The notes below the pieces were generated by a model, which was not told the DNA's origin, searched no databases, and saw only the letters and a list, made by a program, of their open reading frames with translations. Positions 7,708 to 16,430 of a stretch of 64,000 nucleotides of DNA are shown one piece after another. Source of the stretch: Nocardia elegans NBRC 108235. Lineage in GTDB: Bacteria; Actinomycetota; Actinomycetes; Mycobacteriales; Mycobacteriaceae. The first letter of the stretch is position 1, and each line of letters starts with the position of its first letter. The translations under genes and the position numbers were made by a program. Where the stretch lies: contig NZ_BDBF01000016.1 of the NCBI RefSeq assembly GCF_001612845.1, positions 1 to 64,000 of the forward strand, in the 5' to 3' direction.

Positions 7708-7795
7708 TGCAGTCCTTCCACTGTGGTGCCGATTCGACCTCCGTGACGGGTCCGCACCTTTACTGTGAGCTGGGATTCTCCCGGCTGAACTGACT

Positions 7796-7809
7796 TGACA
7801 GTCATGTCA
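7796..7809. promoter_or_regulatory. Palindromic operator (copy 1) of the local TetR regulon
   Basis: TGACAGTCATGTCA, a palindrome with 5-bp arms TGACA/TGTCA and a 4-bp centre, lies between the divergent VOC and tetR genes, 22 bp before the tetR GTG. An identical 14-mer lies before the cyclase gene at 16431-16444. The shared operator indicates autoregulation and control of the outlying transcript. Confidence 0.75.
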
Positions 7810-7830
7810 TGTTCGTGAATAGTTTGATCC

Positions 7831-8466
7831 GTGCCGAAGTCATCTGTCAATAGCGCGCCCGCCCCCGTCGACAACCTGACGCCCCGGGGCCGCAAGACAC
7901 GCGACGCATTGCTGGACGCGGCGCGCAAGGTATTCGAGACCGTCGGATTCCTCGATACCCGAGTGGAACAGATCAGCGAGGAGGCAGGCGTCTCCTACGG
8001 CACCTTCTACCGCTATTTCGAGTCCAAGGAACACGTGTTCGGCGAGTTGAGCACGCGGTTGTTCGACGATATGCACCGTCGCGAACCCATGCCCGCGGGA
8101 CTCTCGCCGGCCGCCCGGCTCATCGCCGCCAATCGGTCCTATTACGCGGCCTACCGGCGCAATGCCCGGATGATGGCGATCGTCGAACAGGTCGCGACCT
8201 TCAACGAGGATTTCCGGCGGCTGCGCCACGAACATCGGCGTCAACTCATCGAGCGCACCGCGCAGTCGATCGCCCGCTGGCAGCGCGAGGGTCTGGTCCG
8301 CGCGACGCTGGATCCGGAACTGGCCGCGCGGGCCATGTCCGCGATGGTCGACCACACCCTCTACCTGTGGCTGATCCAGGGCGAGGACGCCGACGAGGAC
8401 GCGCTGCTGAACACCCTCGACCAGATGTCGGTCAGCGCCCTGGGTCTCGATCCGGACGACAGATAA
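7831..8466 (+). CDS. TetR-family repressor of the neighbouring catabolic cluster
   Basis: A 211-residue TetR protein. The N-terminal helix-turn-helix runs over residues ~20-65, with GVSYGTFYRYFESKEHVF as recognition helix and following helix. The C-terminal ligand domain is unassigned. The start is the GTG at 7831. The operator TGACA-N4-TGTCA lies just upstream and is repeated at 16431, so the target set is predicted to be the CMD/VOC, tetR-to-kinase and cyclase-ligase transcripts. The ligand is probably a CoA thioester or precursor from this pathway (inference). Confidence 0.85.
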   Translation: MPKSSVNSAPAPVDNLTPRGRKTRDALLDAARKVFETVGFLDTRVEQISEEAGVSYGTFYRYFESKEHVFGELSTRLFDDMHRREPMPAGLSPAARLIAANRSYYAAYRRNARMMAIVEQVATFNEDFRRLRHEHRRQLIERTAQSIARWQREGLVRATLDPELAARAMSAMVDHTLYLWLIQGEDADEDALLNTLDQMSVSALGLDPDDR

Positions 8467-8480
8467 CGGCATTTTCGCGG

Positions 8481-8516
8481 GTGCGGGTGTCCCGCACACG
8501 ACAGGAGGCAGAATGA
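8481..8516 (+). promoter_or_regulatory. Short copy of the junction cassette (hairpin plus RVSR-type tail) before the CoA-transferase
   Basis: GTGCGGG-TGT-CCCGCAC forms a 7-bp stem (8481-8497), followed by AGGAGG (8503-8508) and the ATG at 8513. Read from the GTG at 8481 it encodes 11 residues ending in a TGA that overlaps the next ATG (ATGA); residues R-V-S-R match the tails of the 24-codon ORFs at 3437 and 37336. No in-frame start for a full-length peptide is present, so only the hairpin, ribosome binding site and overlap are retained here. Confidence 0.5.
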
Positions 8517-9808
8517 GAACGGACCCACCGCACACCGCGCATCCCGACGCGGGCGACGGCGAGACCGATACTGCGCACCCGGCGGCCGGACCGCTCGACG
8601 GCTTCCGCGTGCTCGAGCTGGGGACACTGATCGCGGGGCCGTACTGTGGGCGCCTGCTCGGCGATATGGGGGCCGACGTCATCAAGATCGAAGCGCCGGA
8701 TCGTCCCGACCCCCTTCGCGATTGGGGTCAGGCGGCCGGGGGCGGCCACCAGTACTTCTGGACCGTGCACGCCCGCAACAAGCGGTGCGTGAGCCTCGAT
8801 CTGCGTGTCCCGGCGGGACGCGACATCTTCCTGGAATTGGCGCGCACGGCCGATGTCGTGGTCGAGAGTTTCCGGCCCGGCACGCTGGAGCGCTGGGGTC
8901 TCGGCTACGACGTGCTCGGCGAACTGAATCCGGGGCTGGTGCTGGCAAGGGTCTCCGGTTACGGGCAGACCGGGCCGTACGCGTCCCGAGCGGGGTACGC
9001 CTCGGTGGCCGAAGGCATCAGCGGGCTGCGCCACCTCAACGGATTCCCGGGGCAGGCGCCGCCGCGGATGGCGTTGTCGCTGGGCGACAGTCTGGCCGGA
9101 CTGTTCGCCTTCCAGGGCGTCCTCGCCGCACTGCTGGTGCGGGAGCGGACCGGGCGCGGGCAGGTGGTGGACGCGGCGCTGACCGAGGCGTCGCTGGCGA
9201 TCCAGGAGTCCACGGTTCCGGATTTCCACAAGACCGGACATGTGCGCCAGCCGTCGGGCACCCGGCTGGACCGGGTGGCGCCGTCGAATCTCTACAAGGC
9301 CAAGGACGGGCTGTGGGTGATCATCGCGGCCAATCAGGACACCGTCTTCGGGCGGCTGGTCACCGCGATGGGCCGGCCCGAACTCGCTTCCGACCCAAGG
9401 TATTCCACCCATTCGGCGCGCGGTGAGCGGCAGGACGAGCTCGACGAGACGATCGCGGCCTGGGCCGGAGATTTCACCGCCGCCGATCTGATCGATCTGC
9501 TGAACCGCCACGGCGTGGTCGCCGGCCCGGTGAACACCGTCGCCGAGGTGATGGCGGATCCACAGTTCACCGCGCGCGGCATCTTCGTCGACCACGTCGA
9601 TCCGTCCGTCGGCAGCGACGACGCCGGATACGATCCCGTCCCGGTCAAGGGTGTCGGTGTGGTGCCGCGACTCAGCGCCACCGCCGGTGGAGTGCGCTGG
9701 GGTGGTCCGAGCCGGCCGGGCACGCATACCGACGAAGTACTGGGTGAGCTGCTCGGATACGACGCCGACCGGCTGGCGAATCTGCGCGGCGAAGGCACGA
9801 TCGGATGA
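8513..9808 (+). CDS. Class III (CaiB/BaiF family) CoA-transferase
   Basis: A 431-residue CaiB/BaiF/FRC-type CoA-transferase. The N-terminal GFRVLELGTLIAGPYCGR and GADVIKIEAPDR motifs are family hallmarks. The segment LSLGDSLAG (near residue 190) carries the Asp that in this class forms the aspartyl-CoA intermediate. It probably moves CoA from a donor thioester to a carboxylic acid substrate of the cluster. Start ATG with AGGAGG 4 nt upstream. Its stop overlaps the ATG of the HMG-CoA lyase-like gene (ATGA), suggesting coupled expression. Confidence 0.88.
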   Translation: MRTDPPHTAHPDAGDGETDTAHPAAGPLDGFRVLELGTLIAGPYCGRLLGDMGADVIKIEAPDRPDPLRDWGQAAGGGHQYFWTVHARNKRCVSLDLRVPAGRDIFLELARTADVVVESFRPGTLERWGLGYDVLGELNPGLVLARVSGYGQTGPYASRAGYASVAEGISGLRHLNGFPGQAPPRMALSLGDSLAGLFAFQGVLAALLVRERTGRGQVVDAALTEASLAIQESTVPDFHKTGHVRQPSGTRLDRVAPSNLYKAKDGLWVIIAANQDTVFGRLVTAMGRPELASDPRYSTHSARGERQDELDETIAAWAGDFTAADLIDLLNRHGVVAGPVNTVAEVMADPQFTARGIFVDHVDPSVGSDDAGYDPVPVKGVGVVPRLSATAGGVRWGGPSRPGTHTDEVLGELLGYDADRLANLRGEGTIG

Positions 9809-10716
9809 CCGCCGTCGACATTCGCGAGGTGGGGCCGCGCGACGGTCTGCAGATCGAGGAACCGATTCCCACCGAGGCCAAACTCGCCTTCATCGATGCC
9901 CTCGTCGCCACCGGTGTGCGCCGGATCGAGGTCACCTCGTTCGTCTCGCCGCGCGCGATACCCGCCCTCGCCGACGCCGAAGCCGTTGCCGCACAACTGG
10001 ACCGGTGGCCCGGCGTGGAATTCTCCGCCCTGGTCGCGGGGCTCGGTGGGGTGCGGCGCGCACTCACCGCCGGTGTGCATCGGCTGGAGTACGTCGTGTC
10101 GGCGTCCGACGGGCACAGCCGGGCGAACGTGGGACGCGACAGTGCCGAATCGATCGCTCTCATCGACCCCATCGCCGAACAGGTTCATGCGGTCGGCGGG
10201 CAACTCGAGGTTATCGTCGCGATCGCCTTCGACTGCCCGTTCGACGGCCGCACCCCGCCGGAGCGGGTGGCCGAGATCGCCGCGCGGGCCGTGGCTTCCG
10301 GCGCCGATTCGCTCGCCGTCGCCGATACCGTCGGCACCGCCTCGCCGGTCCGCACCGCGGATGTGATCGACCGAGTACGTGCGGCGGCGCCCGATACCGA
10401 ACTCGGCATACATCTGCACAACACGCGCGGGCAGGGACTCGCCAATGCCTGGGCCGCCTACGAGCACGGCGTCCGCCGATTCGATTCCGCCGCAGGCGGT
10501 CTCGGCGGATGCCCGTTCGCCCCAGGAGCGAGCGGCAATATCGCAACCGAGGAATTGGCCTATCTGTTCGACGACGGCGGCATCGAGACCGGCATCGATA
10601 TCGACCGCGCGCTCGACGCCTCCCGGCTGATCTCGCGCCTGCTCGGCAAATCCGTCGACAGCAATCTGCTCACCGCGGGCGGCCGCCTGCGGCCCAGCAA
10701 TGCGGCATCACAGTGA
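9805..10716 (+). CDS. Hydroxymethylglutaryl-CoA lyase-like aldolase
   Basis: A 303-residue TIM-barrel HMG-CoA lyase family protein. Visible motifs are REVGPRDGLQ (catalytic Arg/Asp), HLHNTRGQG (metal-binding His pair) and GGCPFAPGASGN (the Cys loop). Family members cleave 3-hydroxy-3-methyl acyl-CoAs into an acyl- or acetyl-CoA plus acetoacetate or a ketone. Pairing with the class III CoA-transferase is common in gene clusters for branched dicarboxylic acids, so a 3-hydroxy-3-alkylacyl-CoA intermediate is likely here. The specific substrate cannot be read from the sequence. Confidence 0.87.
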   Translation: MTAVDIREVGPRDGLQIEEPIPTEAKLAFIDALVATGVRRIEVTSFVSPRAIPALADAEAVAAQLDRWPGVEFSALVAGLGGVRRALTAGVHRLEYVVSASDGHSRANVGRDSAESIALIDPIAEQVHAVGGQLEVIVAIAFDCPFDGRTPPERVAEIAARAVASGADSLAVADTVGTASPVRTADVIDRVRAAAPDTELGIHLHNTRGQGLANAWAAYEHGVRRFDSAAGGLGGCPFAPGASGNIATEELAYLFDDGGIETGIDIDRALDASRLISRLLGKSVDSNLLTAGGRLRPSNAASQ

Positions 10717-10747
10717 GCCGCACGAGAACGACCCGGAGGTCCTTCGC

Positions 10748-11137
10748 ATGGATGAACTTGCCGACCGCTTCTTCGCCGCGGTCAGCGCGGGCGATACCGC
10801 GGCCCTGACCGCGCTGTACGCGCCCGACGCCCGGATCTGGCACAACGACAAGAACGCCGAGGAGACCGTCACCGAGAATCTGCGGGTGCTGCGCTGGCTC
10901 TCGCGCACGGTGGAAAACTTGCGGTACGAGGATATTCGGCGCCATGTGCTGACCGACGGCTTCGCGCAGCAGCATGTCGTGCGTGGCCATCTACCCGGCC
11001 ACGGCGATCTGGAGGTCCCCGCGAGCCTGTTCGTCCGCGTCGAGGACGGGCGCATCACCAGGATCGACGAATATGTCGACTCGGCGGCGACGCAGCCGCT
11101 GCGCGAGGTCTCGGCTACGAACGGAGGTTACCGGTGA
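10748..11137 (+). CDS. SnoaL/NTF2-like small protein
   Basis: A 129-residue protein of the NTF2-like/SnoaL fold: helical N-terminus, LYAPDARIWHNDKNAEET, and a C-terminal strand set with VRVEDGRITRIDEYVDS, typical of the family. Such proteins act as small isomerases, dehydratases or cyclases or have no catalysis. Start ATG with GGAGG 8 nt upstream. The stop overlaps the start of the dehydrogenase gene (GTGATG). Its place between a lyase and a dehydrogenase suggests it acts on a CoA ester of the pathway. Confidence 0.78.
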   Translation: MDELADRFFAAVSAGDTAALTALYAPDARIWHNDKNAEETVTENLRVLRWLSRTVENLRYEDIRRHVLTDGFAQQHVVRGHLPGHGDLEVPASLFVRVEDGRITRIDEYVDSAATQPLREVSATNGGYR

Positions 11138-12321
11138 TGTCGGTCAACCGCCCCGACGGCGAGATCGCCGAATTGTCCGCGCGGATGCGCACATTCATCG
11201 ATACCGAGATCGTTCCCGCGGAGCCGGTGCTGGCCCGCGAGGACGACACCGCACACGCCACCCTCGCCCGCCTGAAGGAGCGAGCGAAGGAACTCGGGTT
11301 GTGGGCGCTGGGCCATCCGGCCGAACTCGGTGGCGGCGGGGTGCCGTTCCTCGACTTCGTCTATTTGAACGAAATCATCGGCCGCTCCGAATTCGGCATG
11401 CTGGCCGTCGGTTCGGTGTCCATGCAGGACACGCTCATGCTGTACCGGCACGGCACCGAGGAACAGCGGGCGCGCTGGATTCCGCCCATGGTGTCCGGCG
11501 ACATCCTGCCGTCGGTGGGCCTGACCGAACCCGAGGTCGCCGGATCCGATCCCACCCTGATCGCCACCGAGGCCGAACTCGACGGCGACACCTGGATCAT
11601 CAACGGGCACAAGTGGTTCACCACCGGCGCCGCCCAGGCGGCGTACTGCACGGTCTTCGCCCGCACCGAACCCGAATCGGTTCCCCGGCACTCGCGGATC
11701 AGCGCGATCATCGTGCCGACCGACACCCCCGGCTTCGAGATCGTCCGCTCCATCCCGACCATGGGCCACGATCCGAGCGATCACTACGAGGTGCGGCTCA
11801 CCGATGCGCGGGTCCCGGCGGCCAATCTGCTCGGCGAGCGAGGTGAGGGTTTCATCGTCGCGCAGGACCGGCTCGGACCGGGGCGGATCTTCCACTGCAT
11901 GCGCTGGCTCGGGCAGGCGCAACGCGCCTACGAATTGATGTGTGAGCGGGCGAATACCCGATACGTACACGGATCGTTGCTTGCCGAGAAGGGCGAAATC
12001 CACCGGTACATCGCCGAATCCGCCGCCGAGATCCACGCCGCCCGGCTGATGACGCTCGACGCCGCCCGCGCCATGGATGCCGGTGAGGACTACCGGGTGC
12101 GGGTCGGCTTGATCAAGTTCTGGGGTGCGCGGATGCTGCACAACGTGATCGATCGCGCCATCCAGGTACACGGGGCCCTCGGGCTGACCGCCGACACCCC
12201 GTTGGAACGGATGTACCGGCAGGCCCGCTACGCCCGCGTCTACGACGGCCCCGACGAGGTGCATCGCATGTCGACCGCGCGCCGGTTGCTGCGCTCCCCC
12301 GAGGCGGCGCCGTGGCTGTGA
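11137..12321 (+). CDS. Acyl-CoA dehydrogenase (ACAD10/11-like)
   Basis: A 394-residue flavin-dependent acyl-CoA dehydrogenase. The FAD/substrate segments LTEPEVAGSDPT (near residue 130) and WIINGHKWFTTGA are clear, as is the C-terminal AIQVHGALGLT helix. The start could be GTG 11134 or ATG 11137; GGAGG lies 6 and 9 nt upstream respectively. The next gene, an APH-type kinase, overlaps by 10 bp. Kinase and dehydrogenase domains of this type are fused in animal ACAD10/ACAD11 and adjacent in bacterial 4-hydroxyacid pathways, where the dehydrogenase acts after phosphorylation of a 4-hydroxyacyl-CoA. The same chemistry is proposed here. Confidence 0.85.
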   Translation: MSVNRPDGEIAELSARMRTFIDTEIVPAEPVLAREDDTAHATLARLKERAKELGLWALGHPAELGGGGVPFLDFVYLNEIIGRSEFGMLAVGSVSMQDTLMLYRHGTEEQRARWIPPMVSGDILPSVGLTEPEVAGSDPTLIATEAELDGDTWIINGHKWFTTGAAQAAYCTVFARTEPESVPRHSRISAIIVPTDTPGFEIVRSIPTMGHDPSDHYEVRLTDARVPAANLLGERGEGFIVAQDRLGPGRIFHCMRWLGQAQRAYELMCERANTRYVHGSLLAEKGEIHRYIAESAAEIHAARLMTLDAARAMDAGEDYRVRVGLIKFWGARMLHNVIDRAIQVHGALGLTADTPLERMYRQARYARVYDGPDEVHRMSTARRLLRSPEAAPWL

Positions 12322-13697
12322 GCACGGAATCGGCTGCTGCCGAGCCGGTTACGCTCGCGGACGGCGTTCGCTCGGTACTGGCCGCCACTCTGGAAACCGA
12401 GCTCACCGATGTCGTGTTGCGGCAGTTCACCGGGGGCGCGAGCCGGCAGGTGTATGCGATCGAGGCCCGCGACGGGACCGGCACCGCGGTGCGGGCCGTG
12501 CTGCGGCGGGACCCACCCGGCCACGGCGATCCCGCGCGCATGCACGCGGAGGCGGTCTGTCTGCGAGCAGCCGGTGCGGCCGGGGTGCCCGTGCCCGCCG
12601 TCCTCGCGGACGGTGCTACCGCGCCCGGCATCGACGCCCCCTATCTGCTGATGGAGCGGGTCGCTGGGGAGTCGATTCCGCGGAAACTGCAACGGGATCC
12701 GGCCTTCGCCGCGGTGCGGGAGCGCCTCGCCGGCGATCTCGGCTACGTCCTCGGGCTGATTCACCGGACCCCACTGGACACCCTGGACATCCTCGACGAT
12801 CACGATCCGCTCGCCGGCATCGAACAGATCTATCGCGACCTGGACGATCCGCGGCCGGCGGTCGAGGCCGGACTGCGCTGGCTGCGTGAGCACCGGCCCG
12901 CAGATCGCCCGAAGGCACTGGTACACGGCGACTTCCGGCTGGGCAACTTCCTGATCGAGCCGGACGGCGTGCGCGCGGTACTGGACTGGGAGCTGGCCCA
13001 TCTCGGCAATCCGATCGAGGATCTGGGCTGGTTGTGTGTGCGGGCCTGGCGCTTCGGCGCCGCGGCTCCGGTAGGTGGGCTGGGGAGTCGAGAGCAACTT
13101 CTGGACGGTTACGAACGGTCCGCGGGCTACCGGCCCACCGCGGCGGAGCTGCACTGGTGGGAAGTCTTCGGCACTCTGAAGTGGCTGGTACTCAGTCGCT
13201 TTCAGGCGCAGCGGCATCTCGGCGGAGACGAACGCTCACTCGAGCTCGCCGCGATCGGGCGCCGGGTCTGCGAATCGGAATACGATCTACTCGCCGTCCT
13301 GGGCCTGCTCGACGAGGGCGTTTCGGTTCCCTCGCCCTCGGACATGCCTGCAACCGTGCACGATCGGCCGCATTCGACCGAAATACTCGAGCTGGTCGCC
13401 GACACGCTGGCCGCAGAGATCGGGCCCGCGCTCCCGCCCGAGCAGTCGCGCTCGCGCTATCTGCTGCGGGTGTGTGCCAACCTGCTCGGTATCGCCGCAC
13501 GCGAGCTGGCCGCCGGCCCCGCCGCCACCGCCGAAGTGCACAGCCGGCTGGCGGCGCTGAGCTGCGAGTCCGAAGCGGAGCTGGCCGCGCGGCTGCGCTC
13601 CGGCGCGATGTCGTACACCGACGATGCCGTGCGCGCGGCGATCTCGGCCGCGGTTCTCGCGCGACTGCGGGTCGCGAATCCACGCCACCTCGGGTAA
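12312..13697 (+). CDS. APH-family kinase with C-terminal extension (DUF6285-like), partner of the ACAD
   Basis: A 461-residue protein. Residues ~20-340 form an aminoglycoside phosphotransferase/choline kinase fold: FTGGASRQVY glycine-rich loop, HGDFRLGN catalytic loop (near residue 205) and VLDWELAHLGNP metal-binding motif. The last ~120 residues (from HSTEILELVADTL onward) are a separate helical domain that resembles the DUF6285 domain usually found beside such kinases. Overlap with the upstream ACAD implies a shared step, probably phosphorylation of a hydroxyacyl-CoA as in LvaA-type enzymes. GTG 12312 is taken as start; GTG 12318 is also possible. A terminator follows. Confidence 0.8.
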   Translation: MAVSTESAAAEPVTLADGVRSVLAATLETELTDVVLRQFTGGASRQVYAIEARDGTGTAVRAVLRRDPPGHGDPARMHAEAVCLRAAGAAGVPVPAVLADGATAPGIDAPYLLMERVAGESIPRKLQRDPAFAAVRERLAGDLGYVLGLIHRTPLDTLDILDDHDPLAGIEQIYRDLDDPRPAVEAGLRWLREHRPADRPKALVHGDFRLGNFLIEPDGVRAVLDWELAHLGNPIEDLGWLCVRAWRFGAAAPVGGLGSREQLLDGYERSAGYRPTAAELHWWEVFGTLKWLVLSRFQAQRHLGGDERSLELAAIGRRVCESEYDLLAVLGLLDEGVSVPSPSDMPATVHDRPHSTEILELVADTLAAEIGPALPPEQSRSRYLLRVCANLLGIAARELAAGPAATAEVHSRLAALSCESEAELAARLRSGAMSYTDDAVRAAISAAVLARLRVANPRHLG

Positions 13698-13715
13698 TCG
13701 CACAACGACGGCATC

Positions 13716-13750
13716 GGCCGGGAGTTACCGCTGTTCGGTAGCTCCCGGCC
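13716..13750. terminator. Hairpin terminator after the kinase gene
   Basis: A 14-bp inverted repeat with one mismatch (13716-13729 and 13737-13750, GGCCGGGAGTTACC) and a 7-nt loop follows the rightward operon's last stop by 18 bp. Confidence 0.75.
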
Positions 13751-13858
13751 GGTTCTCGTCTTCCGGGCGCCGGATGTCGTCTATCCGTCGGGGGGCCATC
13801 GCGTCATCCTCGCGGGTGGCGACCGGGTGCGTCCAGCGCCGTCGGGGAACGAAACGAC

Positions 13859-13893
13859 GGTCCGGTGGCGACGATCATCGTCACCACCGGACC
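13859..13893. terminator. Hairpin terminator after the AMP-ligase gene (minus strand)
   Basis: Nearly self-complementary stretch starting GGTCCGGTGG and ending CCACCGGACC, 18 bp beyond the minus-strand ligase stop at 13912. Together with the hairpin at 13716 it insulates the two convergent transcripts. The 108 bp between the two hairpins hold nothing recognisable. Confidence 0.65.
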
Positions 13894-13911
13894 GCCGGGT
13901 CACGGAGTGGT

Positions 13912-15432
13912 TCAGGAGAACTGTTCGCGCAGATCGCGTTTGAGGATCTTGCCGGTGACGTTCTTCGGAAGTGCGTCCACGAACTCCACCCGCCGCGGAA
14001 CCTGGAATCCGCCCAGGTGTTCGCGGCAGCCGGCGATGATGTCCTCGGCCGTGGCGGTCGCGTTGTCGCGCAGCACGACCACCGCGCACACCACCTCGCC
14101 CCAGGTGTCGTCGCGGACGCCGATGGCGGCGGCCTCGGCGACCTGTGGATTCCGGTACAGCGCCTGTTCGACCGTCAGCGAGGCGACGTTCTCACCGCCG
14201 CTGATGATCAGATCCTTCTTCCGGTCGACGATGTAGACGAAGCCCTCCTCGTCCTGGCGGACCATATCGCCGGTGCGGAACCAGCCGTCGGTGAACGACT
14301 CCGCGGTCGCCCGCGGATCGTTCCAGTAGCCGATGGTCACCTGGTCCGCGCGCACCACCATCTCGCCGATCTCGCCCCGCGCGACATCGGCGAAATCCTC
14401 GTCGATGATGCGAATATCCGCCAACCGCATGGGTTTACCCGCCGAGGCGAGCAGGTGGGTTTCCCCGCGCGCCGCCCGCCGGTGCGCCTCCTCGTCCAGA
14501 TGCAGGACGTTTCCGGCGAGTTCGGTCATCCCCATGCCCTGATAGAAATCGCATCCGAATCGCTCCAGTCCCGCGCGCAGCACCGCGGACGGGATGGCGG
14601 AGGACCCGTATCCGATCGCCTGCAGCGTCTTCGGCGAATGCCGCTCCAACGCGGGATCCTGCAGCAGGAAATTGATCATCGTCGGCGCCAGCCCGGTCTG
14701 GGTCACCTGCCATTCGTCGACCAGCCGCAGGAAGGTCGCGTTGTCGTAGGCGCGCAGGATGCCCACGGTGGCGCCGATCAAATGATTGACCAGCACCACA
14801 TAGCCGCCGACATGGCACAGCGGGAAGCAGAACAGGAAAACCGTCTCCTCCGTGACGGTCCATTGCAGCGCCGAAGAGGTCACGCCCGCAAGGAGATTGC
14901 GATGCGAGACCATGACGCCCTTCGGCGCCCCGGTCGTCCCGCTGGTGTAGACCAGCCACGCCACATCGTCGGGATCGGGACGGTAGGCGGGCGCGGCGGC
15001 CGAGGCCGTACCGGCGAACTCGTCCCATCCGATGGTTCCCGGTGCGGCGCCGATCGACACCACAGTGGTGACCGACGGGATCCGGTCGCGGATGCGGTCC
15101 ACGAGATCGGCGAACTCCTCCGCGACGATCAGCACCCGGGCGCCGGAATGCTCGATCAGGCCGGCGATCTGGTCCTCGTGCAACCGGAAGTTGAGGATCG
15201 TCAATGCCATTCCCGCCATCGGAACGCCGTAGTAGCACTCCAGATACTGCGGGCAGTTCGCCGACAGAATCGCCACCCGGTCACCCGGCTCCGCGACGCC
15301 GAGCAGGGCGTTCGCGAGGCGGCGGCAACCGTCGCGCAACCGCCGGTAATCGATCGCCTCCTGCTCGAAGCGCACCGCGATCCGGTCGGGGTGTTTGCGC
15401 GCCCCGTATTCGACGATGTCACCGATCAGCAT
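13912..15432 (-). CDS. Long/medium-chain acyl-CoA synthetase (AMP-forming)
   Basis: A 506-residue ANL-superfamily ligase. The P-loop is YTSGTTGAPKG (near residue 168), followed by GMGMTELAG in place of the YGxTE motif, GWFRTGDM, and the C-terminal catalytic Lys in GKILKRDL. It should activate a carboxylic acid to its acyl-CoA through an acyl-adenylate. It follows the cyclase gene on the same strand (48-bp gap) and is read from the transcript bearing operator copy 2, so it probably provides the entry activation step of the cluster. Chain specificity is not deducible. Confidence 0.87.
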   Translation of the reverse strand: MLIGDIVEYGARKHPDRIAVRFEQEAIDYRRLRDGCRRLANALLGVAEPGDRVAILSANCPQYLECYYGVPMAGMALTILNFRLHEDQIAGLIEHSGARVLIVAEEFADLVDRIRDRIPSVTTVVSIGAAPGTIGWDEFAGTASAAAPAYRPDPDDVAWLVYTSGTTGAPKGVMVSHRNLLAGVTSSALQWTVTEETVFLFCFPLCHVGGYVVLVNHLIGATVGILRAYDNATFLRLVDEWQVTQTGLAPTMINFLLQDPALERHSPKTLQAIGYGSSAIPSAVLRAGLERFGCDFYQGMGMTELAGNVLHLDEEAHRRAARGETHLLASAGKPMRLADIRIIDEDFADVARGEIGEMVVRADQVTIGYWNDPRATAESFTDGWFRTGDMVRQDEEGFVYIVDRKKDLIISGGENVASLTVEQALYRNPQVAEAAAIGVRDDTWGEVVCAVVVLRDNATATAEDIIAGCREHLGGFQVPRRVEFVDALPKNVTGKILKRDLREQFS

Positions 15433-15480
15433 CTGTCCGAACTCCTCGCCGATTCCACAAACATGGCAGCTGCACCCTTC

Positions 15481-16404
15481 TCACCGGATCGCGAGCGGGT
15501 TGATCGGCGAGCCGACCCCGCGAGTGAATTGCAGGGGTGGGCCGGCGTAGAAGAAGTCCCAGCGTCCGTCGCCCGCGCAGGCCTGCGCCAGATCCTCGAA
15601 GTCGAGCATTTCCGCGAGGGTCAGGCCCATATCGCGGATGAGCACCATATGCAGTTCGAACGCGGTCCCCGGATGTTCGCCGGGCATCACCTCGACCGCC
15701 CAGTTGTCGGAGCCGACGACGGCGACGTCCTTGTCGCGCAGCCAGGTCGCACACGCCAGGCTCAGGCCCGGCTCACCGGCCATGAAGCCCTGCGGATCAC
15801 CGTCGGTGAGAAATTTCCTGCGCCAGCCCGTGCGGATCAACAGGATGTCGCCGGCGCCCACCTCCACGCCCTGGGCGGCCGCGACGGCGTCGAGTTCGTC
15901 GGGACCGATCGCGGTTCCGGCTTCGAGCCAGTCCACGCCCCGATGGCGAGCCACGTCCAGCAGCACGCCGCGCCCGGCGATGCCACCGGACTGGGTGTGG
16001 ATACCGCATTTGTCGGCGCCCTTGACCGTCACTCCGGAGCCGGGGTGTCCGTTGTACAGCTCGTCGTCGTAGTGCACATGCGCCAGCGAGTCGTATTGGG
16101 AACCGGCCTGCAACGGCATGAAGACGAAGTCGTCGGCCCATTTGAAACCGCCGGGAAGCACCTGTTCCTGGCCGTTCTCCGACATCAACCGGATCGGATT
16201 GATGCGCGCGCCGCCGGGCTGCGGGCCGTCACCGTCGAGCGGAATGCCGAGTTTGAAGGTCTCACCGGTGCGAATCAGCGCCGCCGCGGCCACCACCCGC
16301 TCCGGCGTGATCAGATTCGTGGTTCCGCGCTCGTCGTCGGTCCCCCACCGACCCCAATTGCTGACCTTCCGGCCCAGAGCGCGCATATCGGGAACTTCGG
16401 GCAC
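15481..16404 (-). CDS. Cyclase-family metal-dependent hydrolase (kynurenine formamidase-like)
   Basis: A 307-residue protein of the cyclase/KynB family (PF04199-like). The signature region around residue 100 reads QYDSLAHVHYDDELYNGH, with the clustered His/Asp residues that bind metal (family form HxGTHxDxPxH, here in the bacterial SLAHVHYD variant). The GTG at 16404 is chosen because AGGAGG sits 6 nt upstream; longer ATG starts at 16440 and 16458 fall in or beyond the operator. Family members hydrolyse amides or lactones. Operator copy 2 lies 26 bp upstream, so the gene belongs to the TetR regulon of 7831. Confidence 0.82.
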   Translation of the reverse strand: MPEVPDMRALGRKVSNWGRWGTDDERGTTNLITPERVVAAAALIRTGETFKLGIPLDGDGPQPGGARINPIRLMSENGQEQVLPGGFKWADDFVFMPLQAGSQYDSLAHVHYDDELYNGHPGSGVTVKGADKCGIHTQSGGIAGRGVLLDVARHRGVDWLEAGTAIGPDELDAVAAAQGVEVGAGDILLIRTGWRRKFLTDGDPQGFMAGEPGLSLACATWLRDKDVAVVGSDNWAVEVMPGEHPGTAFELHMVLIRDMGLTLAEMLDFEDLAQACAGDGRWDFFYAGPPLQFTRGVGSPINPLAIR

Positions 16405-16430
16405 CGTTGCCTCCTGAACAGTTTGTGACG

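Noticed and set aside
13624..16428. 934-codon open frame on the plus strand opposite the AMP-ligase and cyclase genes
   Set aside because: It is the antisense shadow of two well-recognised minus-strand enzymes in very GC-rich DNA; its translation has no domain and no ribosome binding site.
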